From: Lachnospiraceae bacterium
GTDB lineage: Bacteria; Bacillota_A; Clostridia; Lachnospirales; Lachnospiraceae
Direction of reading: 5' to 3'
Assembly: GCA_017652545.1 (NCBI GenBank)
Contig: JAGCAV010000257.1
Coordinates: 1-8,951, forward strand
DNA length: 8,951 nt
Shown: positions 1 to 6,939 of the stretch, piece after piece
How the letters are laid out: every line of letters begins with the position of its first letter
Numbering within the stretch: position 1 is the first letter of the stretch
Program-made: the position numbers and the translations under genes
The notes under the pieces: generated by a model
Told to the model about the DNA's origin: nothing
Database searches by the model: none
What the model saw: only the letters and a program-made list of their open reading frames with translations

Positions 1-698
1 GCGTTTCCATCGTATGTGAACATGACGGAGACGGCACCGCTGACCATATTCTGCTCGGTGCTGCCGTATGCAAGCACATTCGCGTTGTACTGGGTAAGCC
101 ATTCGTAAGCCTCGGCGATCTCATCCTCATTTCTGGAGTTGGGGTCATAGCCCAGTGCCACCAGCGCGATGGGGAACAGGTTCCTGGCTCCGTCGACAGA
201 GCCGATCTGGCCGGCCAGCTCGGGGCTTAAGAGGTCATTATAGCAGGTGATCTCATCCAGCGGACAGGTCTCGGTATTGTACACCACATAGATGTAGTTC
301 ATCAGATATGGCACGCAATAGTCATGAATATCTTCCGTCCAGTATGCCTTGTTCAGATTTGCCTCGGCATTCGGGACCTTCGATGTGTCAAGCTGCTCCA
401 GATAGCCGCCCGCGATCAGGGATTCCATATACGCGTCACAGGTCATGATCAGGTCATAATCGGAACCGGCGCCTGCCGTCAGCTTGTTGACAGCGTCTGC
501 ATTGTCGGACATGTAGGAGAAATTGACCTTGCATCCGTTCTCTTCCTCAAACGCGGCGACCAGGTCCTCGGAAATATAGTCACCCCACATATAAATGTTC
601 AGTTCGGTTTCCTCCGCTGACGCACTGATCGTCATTCCCGCCGTCATGACGGAAAGGCCCATCAGCACCGCCGCTGCTGCCATCATTGCTCTCTTCAT
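1..698 (-). CDS. potD: Spermidine/putrescine ABC transporter substrate-binding protein (3' part beyond window)
   Basis: This is the extracytoplasmic polyamine-binding component of the PotABCD importer. About 232 N-terminal residues are visible, and the frame is open to the window edge, so roughly the last third of a usual ~350-residue protein is missing. The start is ATG at 698, preceded by AGGAGG (707-712) at 8-nt spacing. Residues 1-28 form a signal peptide: a basic start (MKR), an Ala/Met-rich hydrophobic core and an ASA-type cleavage site before EETE. The mature protein opens with LNIYMWGDYI, the Trp-containing first strand typical of PotD/PotF. It continues with YDLIMTCDAYMESLIAGGYL, matching the PotD 'YDL...Y...G.L' segment, and a YCVPYLMNYIYVVYN strand equivalent to 'YAIPY...GV.YN'. 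It follows potC by 109 bp, which fits a typical potABCD order. Oddly, no lipobox cysteine is seen, although Gram-positive binding proteins are usually lipoproteins. Family assignment is strong; whether the ligand is spermidine or putrescine cannot be told. Confidence 0.93.
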   Translation of the reverse strand, partial: MKRAMMAAAAVLMGLSVMTAGMTISASAEETELNIYMWGDYISEDLVAAFEEENGCKVNFSYMSDNADAVNKLTAGAGSDYDLIMTCDAYMESLIAGGYLEQLDTSKVPNAEANLNKAYWTEDIHDYCVPYLMNYIYVVYNTETCPLDEITCYNDLLSPELAGQIGSVDGARNLFPIALVALGYDPNSRNEDEIAEAYEWLTQYNANVLAYGSTEQNMVSGAVSVMFTYDGN

Positions 699-706
699 AC
701 AGTTTA

Positions 707-712
707 CCTCCT
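707..712 (-). promoter_or_regulatory. Ribosome binding site of potD
   Basis: The minus strand reads AGGAGG, a perfect Shine-Dalgarno core, 8 nt before the ATG at 698. It is stronger than the sites of potA and potC. That fits the need for more binding protein than permease, which is an inference. Confidence 0.85.
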
Positions 713-807
713 CAATGAAAAAATATATTGCCATCCGGAACACTCTCCCTGCTCCGGCAGTGCACCTTGATACAGCAGATCATTGTCTCCTGCCCCTGCA
801 GGCCGGT

Positions 808-1653
808 CTACGCCGCCTCGGACAGCCTTTTAGCCCTGCTTTTCGCCACAGCGCTTCTGATCATATTCTGGGCCAGCAATGCCAGGACCATTACCGCGAT
901 CATAACGGTCGTCAGCGCGTTCACATCACCTGTCAGACCCGTCCGGTTCAGGGAAAGAATCAGGACCGGCAGTGTCGACTGGCTTGCGCCGGCCAGCATG
1001 TTCGACATGACCACATCATCGATCGACAGGGTAAAGCACAGGAACGCCGAGGACATGATGCCCGGCATGATGCTCGGGATCGTCACCCTCAGGAAGGTCT
1101 GGATCCGGTTCGCGCCAAGATCCATGGATGCTTCCTCCAGCGTCTCGTTATCACCGCTGATCCTGCCCTTGATGGTCACCACCGCATAGGGAATGCAGAA
1201 GGTGCAGTGTCCGATCAGGATGGTGCCCATTCCCATTTTAAAGCCGACCGTGATGAAGATGATCAGCATGGCGACTGCCAGCACGATCTCCGGAACAATG
1301 ATCGGCACATAGATCATCATGTTGATGAATTTCTTTGTCCGGAACTCAAACTTCTTCAGGCCGATCCCGCCGAGGACCCCGACGACCGTGCTGATCACGG
1401 TCGCAAGCACAGCGATGATCAGCGAGTAGATCAGGGCATCCCACAGGGTTGTATTCTGGAATGAGAACAGCTTTGCGTACCAGCTCGTTGTAAATCCTTC
1501 CCAGGAAAAATTGCGCTTCGCGTCATTGAACGAGAAGGCGATCATGACCGCGACCGGGATATAGAACAGGGTGTACATGGCCACGACGTACAGGTCCGCC
1601 AGCAAGGAGAAGGCTCTCTTCTTTGTCTTTTTCCGGCTTCTTCCGTTTTCCAT
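808..1653 (-). CDS. potC: Spermidine/putrescine ABC transporter permease PotC
   Basis: This is one of the two membrane subunits of the polyamine importer. The 281-residue length is close to family norm. It has a basic cytoplasmic N-terminus (residues 1-15, rich in Lys/Arg), then about six membrane segments near 20-42, 74-98, 110-137, 142-161, 198-222 and 245-265. The EAA loop that contacts the ATPase is clear at residues 173-198: EEASMDLGAN, then FLRVTIPSIMPGI, with the conserved Gly at 180. The segment SIDDVVMSNMLAG (210-222) is typical of PotC/YdcV-type permeases. Its ATG shares one base with the potB stop (TGATG), so the two are translationally coupled. The GGAGG for potC lies inside the last codons of potB. 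A 109-bp gap separates it from potD. PotC rather than PotB is assigned from operon order and from similarity to the PotC branch. Confidence 0.95.
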   Translation of the reverse strand: MENGRSRKKTKKRAFSLLADLYVVAMYTLFYIPVAVMIAFSFNDAKRNFSWEGFTTSWYAKLFSFQNTTLWDALIYSLIIAVLATVISTVVGVLGGIGLKKFEFRTKKFINMMIYVPIIVPEIVLAVAMLIIFITVGFKMGMGTILIGHCTFCIPYAVVTIKGRISGDNETLEEASMDLGANRIQTFLRVTIPSIMPGIMSSAFLCFTLSIDDVVMSNMLAGASQSTLPVLILSLNRTGLTGDVNALTTVMIAVMVLALLAQNMIRSAVAKSRAKRLSEAA

Positions 1654-2534
1654 CAGACCACCTCCATATCTTCAAGCCCGGCGAACCTGGAGTAGATGAA
1701 GATCAGCAGCGCCGTGATCACAAGCAGGAGCACCGACAGGGCAGCACCGAGCGGCCAGTTGCGGATCGCGCCGAACTGGTTCTTGATGATATTACCGATG
1801 TAAAGAACCTTTCCGCCGCCCAGCATATCTGTCACGGTGTAGGTCCCCAGTGCGGGGATAAATGTCAGGATGATCGCGGAAAAGATCCCGGGAAATGTCA
1901 GAGGCAGCGTCACCTTCAAAAAAGTTTTCACCGGATCCGCGCCAAGATCATAGGAGGCTTCCAGAAGAGATTTCTGCAGCTTCTCTATGGAGGAATACAT
2001 CGGAAGCACCGCGAATGGCAGCATGCTGGTAAAGAGACCGATGTTGACGAGCCAGTCCGTATACAGGAACATGACAGGCTTTTCCGTTATACCCAGGTGC
2101 GTGAGCATATAGTTGACCGGCCCGTTCATCTGGAAGAACAGCATCCAGGCATTCAGGCGCATCATGCCGTTTGTCCAGAAGGGGATCATCAGCAGCATAA
2201 TCAGCTTCGAAGCCGTCTCCGGCGGCTTCTTCGCGATGTAATACGCCAGCGGATACCCGAAGAGAAGACAGAGCAGTGTCGTCATTGTGGCAACACGGAA
2301 GCTCTTTAAGATGACCTTGAAGTACATCGGATCCATCAGGCTCTCATAGCTCTCCGTGGAGAACTCATACACGACGCCCCCGAAGTCCCCCCTGGTCATG
2401 AAGCTCACATAAATAATAAACAAGAGAGGAATGGTCACGAACAGAACCATCCACAGACTGACCGGCCCTGCCTGGGCCAGCACCGGAAGACGGCTTTTCT
2501 TTTTTCCCACTCTTTTCTTTCCGGAACTGTTCAT
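1653..2534 (-). CDS. potB: Spermidine/putrescine ABC transporter permease PotB
   Basis: This is the first permease subunit of the polyamine importer, 293 residues, usual size for the family. A very basic N-terminal tail (GKKRVGKKKSR) precedes the first membrane segment (about 25-45). Other hydrophobic segments lie near 82-101, 110-122, 160-180, 215-238 and 263-282. The segment IPFWTNGMMR (117-126) matches the PotB hallmark 'PFWTN..R'. The EAA loop is at 192-216 (EASYDLGADPVKTFLKVTLPLTFPGI). GGGKVLYIGNIIKNQF (239-254) followed by NWPLGAA (259-265) is also characteristic of PotB. The ATG at 2534 has AGGAGG (2544-2549) 9 nt upstream. The gene lies 82 bp after potA and overlaps potC by one base. 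That potA-potB spacer is partly filled by an 18-bp tandem repeat. Confidence 0.96.
   Translation of the reverse strand: MNSSGKKRVGKKKSRLPVLAQAGPVSLWMVLFVTIPLLFIIYVSFMTRGDFGGVVYEFSTESYESLMDPMYFKVILKSFRVATMTTLLCLLFGYPLAYYIAKKPPETASKLIMLLMIPFWTNGMMRLNAWMLFFQMNGPVNYMLTHLGITEKPVMFLYTDWLVNIGLFTSMLPFAVLPMYSSIEKLQKSLLEASYDLGADPVKTFLKVTLPLTFPGIFSAIILTFIPALGTYTVTDMLGGGKVLYIGNIIKNQFGAIRNWPLGAALSVLLLVITALLIFIYSRFAGLEDMEVV
1661..1665 (-). promoter_or_regulatory. Ribosome binding site of potC, inside the end of potB
   Basis: GGAGG on the minus strand lies within the last potB codons (encoding M-E-V-V), 7 nt before the potC ATG. With the TGATG stop/start overlap this indicates translational coupling of potB and potC. 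Confidence 0.8.
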
Positions 2535-2566
2535 ATCGTCCTGCCTCCTAAAGCCAGGGATCTCTG

Positions 2567-2616
2567 TCTATCCTGAGGTCTCAGTCCATCCTGAGGTTTC
2601 AATCTGTCCTGAAGTC

Positions 2617-2638
<22 letters not shown>
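2567..2638. repeat. 18-bp tandem repeat spanning the potA stop codon
   Basis: Four consecutive 18-bp units start at 2567, 2585, 2603 and 2621. On the plus strand the first is tctatcctgaggtctcag. Units 1 and 2 differ at 3 positions and unit 3 at a few more. Unit 4 matches mainly over its 'cccatcctga' half and lies inside potA. Because 18 is six codons, the potA reading frame is kept. Read on the minus strand, the last potA codons (ATC AGG ATG GGT TAG) are echoed downstream as TTC AGG ACA GAT TGA, CTC AGG ATG GAC TGA and CTC AGG ATA GAC AGA. It looks like a duplicated gene end with back-up stop codons in the potA-potB spacer. Confidence 0.8.
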
Positions 2639-3690
<1,052 letters not shown>

Positions 3691-3698
3691 TTTGCCTT

Positions 3699-3703
3699 CT
3701 CCT
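3699..3703 (-). promoter_or_regulatory. Ribosome binding site fixing the GTG start of potA
   Basis: AGGAG on the minus strand sits 8 nt before GTG at 3690. There is no in-frame ATG nearby, so this site decides the GTG start. Confidence 0.75.
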
Positions 3704-3715
3704 GTCGTTTATTAC

Positions 3716-3750
3716 AAAAAAGAAGCTTTCTGCAACAAGCAGAAAGCTTC
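3716..3750 (-). terminator. Intrinsic terminator in the potA leader (possible attenuator)
   Basis: A perfect 12-bp stem (GAAGCTTTCTGC / GCAGAAAGCTTC) with a 5-nt loop (TTGTT on the minus strand) is followed directly by TTTTTT, giving a strong minus-strand intrinsic terminator. The T-run ends 25 nt before the potA GTG. It lies downstream of the best pot promoter candidate (3790-3819), and I found no other hairpin plus T-run between the protease stop and this site. It could therefore end protease transcripts, attenuate pot transcripts, or both. The structure is seen directly; the role is inferred. Confidence 0.85.
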
Positions 3751-3765
3751 CTGATTCCCGTCCTT

Positions 3766-3788
3766 CTGTTATCTGCATTCCATAACAG
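3766..3788. promoter_or_regulatory. Dyad overlapping the predicted pot start site (operator candidate)
   Basis: The plus strand reads CTGTTAT, 9 nt, ATAACAG, a perfect 7-bp dyad spanning 23 bp. It begins next to the -10 box and covers the expected transcription start, a classic repressor-operator position. On the minus strand TGTTATG is also directly repeated 11 bp apart (3798-3792 and 3787-3781), one helical turn. The regulator is unknown, and chance occurrence or an RNA hairpin remains possible. Confidence 0.45.
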
Positions 3789-3789
3789 G

Positions 3790-3819
3790 AACATAACATG
3801 ATGAACGGTCAGCCGTCAA
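3790..3819 (-). promoter_or_regulatory. Predicted sigma-A promoter of potABCD
   Basis: On the minus strand the -35 box is TTGACG (3819-3814, 5/6 to TTGACA). After an 18-nt spacer comes the -10 box TATGTT (3795-3790, 4/6), preceded by TGT, forming an extended -10. Transcription would start near 3783 and give a leader of about 90 nt containing the terminator hairpin. The call rests on box similarity and position only. Confidence 0.55.
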
Positions 3820-3842
3820 TATATGCGTGTAATTCAGTGCAT

Positions 3843-3873
3843 TATTTTGATATCTGAGCATACATATTTTGAT
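3843..3873. repeat. Paired 9-bp direct repeat upstream of the pot promoter
   Basis: TATTTTGAT (plus strand) occurs at 3843-3851 and 3865-3873, exactly 22 bp apart, about two helical turns. It lies upstream of the -35 box in an AT-rich stretch. It could be an activator site, an UP-like element or chance in AT-rich DNA. Confidence 0.35.
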
Positions 3874-3886
3874 GTGAATTGGTGTA

Positions 3887-6658
3887 TTAGTTCAGCGTCA
3901 GCGCATCCAGTCCCGCATCAGGCAGGTACTCGGTCGTGGCCGGCAAAGCAAAGATTTCTTCCAGTGAAGGTTTGTTTTCCTCATCACCGAGGAAATACTC
4001 CGCCACGCCAAGCACTGTATCCAGGATGTATGTGATGTCAGCTTCCTGTTCCTCCTGAACGGGCTCCTCTTCCTGCTTTTCTTCAAGCAGGTCAGTCAGA
4101 ATGCCCTCGATCAGTTCTGCAGCTGCCCTTCTGATTTCGTCCTCGTCGATCCCGCTTCCTTCTCCGGCTTCATCCATGATGAGGGTACCCACCTTCGCAA
4201 ACCTGGAAATATCGTACCAGCGTCTGCCGATCAGCACCGCCAGACCGTCCATTTCCGTACCGGATTTCTTCGTGTGAATCAGCACATAAAGCGTCGGATC
4301 CTGATCCGTTACCATAACCATCTCACCGGTATCATTCTCTTCCCAGGTCATCTTCTGTTTCAGAAGCTTCTGGAGGGAAAGAATGCCAATGCCCGTCAAT
4401 GCTTCAACCACCTCATCATCGGTTTCCAGATGATCCAGTGTCAGCTTTGTCTCATCCAGGCGAAGATTCTTCGCCAGTTCCTGCAATATCGCACCGATCT
4501 CCTGTGTATCCTCCGGATCGCCGATGAATGCATTGACCAGGAGGTCAAAGAGCGTTCCTCCAAGTTCCCCGACTGTCTCCGTATTCAGCTGTATCGCGAT
4601 CAGTGACCAGCCTCCATCCCTGAACGCCTCTGTATTCGGGACTTTCAGCCTGACAATCTTCTGATCTGCGGGAAGTCTGTCCGGAACCTCGGTTCTGTCA
4701 AGATGCTCTTCCCTGATCAGTCTGCCAAGTCCGTTCTCATAAGCCGTAAGACCTGTCTGCTCAATCGCCCAGTTTAAGAGACCTTCCATCTGCACGTAGT
4801 CCGTCCGCGGTGTCATACCCATCGCGGCCATCGTCCAGAAGCGGACAGCATCCGCATAGCTCATCCCCTCATCCATGCACAGAAGGGCTGCGATCCGGTT
4901 CAGCAGGGAAGAGTTGATATGAACGCCTCCTCTGTCGTTGGTTTCATTCGGATTATCCGTATGCGGTCCGTAGTTCTCTCCCCAGACGTACCAGGGCTGC
5001 TGGTAGTCTTCGGGATTGCTCATGGAGCGGATCACCATACCAGTATTCTCGCCCAGCAGCCACTTTGTATCATCGGTATCTGCGCAGATGTACTCAATCA
5101 GGTTGCCCATGATATCGGACATGGCTTCATTGATCGCGCCCAGATCGTTCTCATACAGGTTGCAGTTCATCATGGTCGAGGTAAAGGTATGGGTGAATTC
5201 ATGCCCCAGTACATCCAGACTCTGTACCAATCCCAGCGCGCTGCCGTCCGAGCTGTACGCCGTATAACCGAACATCTGATAGCCTTCCAGAAGACCGATG
5301 CTGCAGGCATTTTCATAAAGCGTTCCGTCACTGGTGCACATATCTTTAAGGATCATGACATCCGTTCCCTGTCCGTCCGGTCCGACCCATCCCATATCCG
5401 CGTAGAAATCCCAGGAGCGGATATAGTTGTAATAGAGGAACACATCCTCCGGGTCCCAGTCATTCCCGCTTTCGCTGCTTACCAGCCTGAATTCATGATC
5501 CTCACCGTAGACAGCTTCCGCAAAGTCCGCCACAGCAATCCTGCGGCCTGGATCACCCAGAAAATATGTGCCGTCCTGTTCGCTTTTCATGACCGGGATC
5601 GTGACGGTTTCAGCCTCTTTGTTCAGATTTGTGATCTCACCGGTCCAGGTATCCGCTTCCATGCCGGCAAAGACATCCTTTATGCGGCATCCGCTCAGAG
5701 AGTCGCGATCTCCCGGCTCCCGGACCGGAAGATCAAACTGGTACGAACCGTCCAGCAGCAGATAGTGCGCCAGGTAAGGATACTGTTCCGCTCCATCCGA
5801 GGTGTTTTCGGAATAGACAACCCACATGATCTGGTCCGGGATAAACTCATCACTCTGCTCATCCAGGTTAAGGGCTTTCCCGATGCGCTCGGGATAGCGG
5901 CTGATCCTTTGGGAATACTGCGAAAGAATTCCCGTCTCCACGCCTTCGCCGCGAAGATGCTGATCCGCCTTCTCCTCAATCTGTTCCCGGGTGAGCACTT
6001 TCTCCTCCTTCCCGGGGTTCTCGGGATCCAGTCCACCAAACACCGCGGATACGTTTCCATCTTGATCAACCGCGATCTTGATGACGCTTCCGCCAACCAT
6101 CTCGCTGTCGGAAATCTGCTGGAAGGAATAAACGATCGTGTCATTCATCTCCAGTTTTGACCACAGCTGCAGATTCAGCAGCTCATTTCCTCCGAAGATC
6201 CGCACCACGGAGTATGCCGTTCTGTACGCGTCCAGCGCATTCCTGATCGGGGAGAACGCTTTTGGCGCATTGATCTGGTAAACCCTGTCTCCACTCTTCA
6301 GGATCCGCGCCTCCTGATCCGCCGAAAGGATCGTCTCCTCCGTCACCGCCAGGTCAAGGCCTTCCTGTTTCATCTGCGAAACGCCATTGTCCCACTCATC
6401 CAGAGTAAGGCCCGCTTCCCGCATCAGCTCATCTTCCTTCGTGATCTTCATCCGGATGTCCGTCTCCCACCCGTAGCCGGAGCCATCCGCCGCCTTATCC
6501 ACAGCCGCTTCGGCTGCTTCAGCCTCTTTCGCAATATCCTGTGTCACTGACACAGATTCCGTCAAATTCTCTGCCTGCTCTGATGCCGCCAGGGCGGTCG
6601 CAGCAGGCGCTGCCGCCATGGCCGCTGCCATGATGAGCGCTGTCATTTTCTTTTTCAT
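3887..6658 (-). CDS. Secreted M4-family (thermolysin-like) zinc metallopeptidase
   Basis: This is a predicted exported endopeptidase of 923 residues from ATG 6658. That start has AAAGGA (6666-6671) 7 nt upstream and begins directly with a signal peptide (MKKKMTALIMAAAM..., cleavage near ALA-AS, residues 22-26). A propeptide follows to roughly 300-350, including a PepSY/FTP-like part (IKIAVDQDGNVSAVFGG). The catalytic domain has HEFTH at 486-490, the third zinc ligand Glu511 in GAINEAMSD (25 residues after the first His; 24 in thermolysin), RSMSNPEDY, and GGVHINSS with the active-site His580. All catalytic residues are present. The last ~230 residues exceed a standard thermolysin. They include a glycine/acid-rich segment and a Glu-rich stretch (LEEKQEEEPVQEEQEAD) before a short ending, with no sortase motif or membrane anchor. 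The gene stands alone: a terminator precedes it, and the pot leader follows its TAA. I assign the M4 family firmly; substrate and the role of the tail are unknown. Confidence 0.93.
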   Translation of the reverse strand: MKKKMTALIMAAAMAAAPAATALAASEQAENLTESVSVTQDIAKEAEAAEAAVDKAADGSGYGWETDIRMKITKEDELMREAGLTLDEWDNGVSQMKQEGLDLAVTEETILSADQEARILKSGDRVYQINAPKAFSPIRNALDAYRTAYSVVRIFGGNELLNLQLWSKLEMNDTIVYSFQQISDSEMVGGSVIKIAVDQDGNVSAVFGGLDPENPGKEEKVLTREQIEEKADQHLRGEGVETGILSQYSQRISRYPERIGKALNLDEQSDEFIPDQIMWVVYSENTSDGAEQYPYLAHYLLLDGSYQFDLPVREPGDRDSLSGCRIKDVFAGMEADTWTGEITNLNKEAETVTIPVMKSEQDGTYFLGDPGRRIAVADFAEAVYGEDHEFRLVSSESGNDWDPEDVFLYYNYIRSWDFYADMGWVGPDGQGTDVMILKDMCTSDGTLYENACSIGLLEGYQMFGYTAYSSDGSALGLVQSLDVLGHEFTHTFTSTMMNCNLYENDLGAINEAMSDIMGNLIEYICADTDDTKWLLGENTGMVIRSMSNPEDYQQPWYVWGENYGPHTDNPNETNDRGGVHINSSLLNRIAALLCMDEGMSYADAVRFWTMAAMGMTPRTDYVQMEGLLNWAIEQTGLTAYENGLGRLIREEHLDRTEVPDRLPADQKIVRLKVPNTEAFRDGGWSLIAIQLNTETVGELGGTLFDLLVNAFIGDPEDTQEIGAILQELAKNLRLDETKLTLDHLETDDEVVEALTGIGILSLQKLLKQKMTWEENDTGEMVMVTDQDPTLYVLIHTKKSGTEMDGLAVLIGRRWYDISRFAKVGTLIMDEAGEGSGIDEDEIRRAAAELIEGILTDLLEEKQEEEPVQEEQEADITYILDTVLGVAEYFLGDEENKPSLEEIFALPATTEYLPDAGLDALTLN

Positions 6659-6665
6659 TCTTTTT

Positions 6666-6671
6666 TCCTTT
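6666..6671 (-). promoter_or_regulatory. Ribosome binding site deciding the protease start
   Basis: AAAGGA on the minus strand lies 7 nt before ATG 6658. It supports this start over the upstream in-frame ATG at 6754, which would place 32 extra polar residues before the signal peptide. Confidence 0.65.
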
Positions 6672-6710
6672 CTGCCTTTATACAGGCATACTTGTCTTTT
6701 TTCCATATTT

Positions 6711-6737
6711 GTATCTGCCCAGATCCTGTGCAGATAC
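6711..6737. promoter_or_regulatory. 8-bp dyad in the protease upstream region
   Basis: GTATCTGC, 11 nt, GCAGATAC is a perfect 8-bp inverted repeat about 55-80 nt before the protease start. There is no T-run after it on the minus strand, so it is not a terminator. It may be an operator or an mRNA-stabilising 5' hairpin. I found no convincing protease promoter. A TATGAT box at 6802-6807 on the minus strand is the best -10 upstream of this dyad, but its -35 is poor. Confidence 0.4.
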
Positions 6738-6838
6738 GGACAGTAATCATTCATAAAGACTTATTCGCCAGAATGGATCCTTTTTTCCATCTGACACGCT
6801 CATCATAGACGAGAAACAGTCACAAAACTGGCATAATT

Positions 6839-6867
6839 AAAAGGAGCTGTCGCACGAATGCGACAGC
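6839..6867 (-). terminator. Intrinsic terminator after the MBL-rubredoxin gene
   Basis: On the minus strand GCTGTCGCA, TTCG tetraloop, TGCGACAGC forms a perfect 9-bp stem (6846-6867), followed by TCC and TTTT, then AATT. The stable TTCG cap and GC-rich stem support termination, though the short, offset T-run makes it weaker than the other two in the window. It lies 72 nt after the upstream stop codon. Confidence 0.75.
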
Positions 6868-6939
6868 CCATCCCTTATTATCTTATTATAATTGTACATC
6901 TTCAGCCGTTCATCTTTTTTATGAAACAGTCATGCTGCA

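Noticed and set aside
595..1464. 289-codon plus-strand open frame opposite potC
   Set aside because: It is antisense to a clear permease, its product is low-complexity (rich in H, D, Q, R) with no recognisable domain, and no ribosome binding site supports it. It is a shadow of potC codon bias.
4919..6160. 413-codon plus-strand open frame opposite the protease gene
   Set aside because: It covers the catalytic region of an intact M4 peptidase on the other strand, including HEFTH. It shows no family motif and is explained by codon bias of the real gene.
6711..6737. Shared GCAGATA word between the protease and pot upstream dyads as a common operator
   Set aside because: The word is only 7 bp, and in the pot region it lies partly in the loop rather than in the dyad arms, so a shared site is not supported.
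6659..6754. Upstream in-frame ATG that would lengthen the protease by 32 residues
   Set aside because: It would put a polar stretch (MNDYCPYLHRIW...) before a textbook signal peptide. The ATG at 6658 has a suitable ribosome binding site and starts with MKKK.
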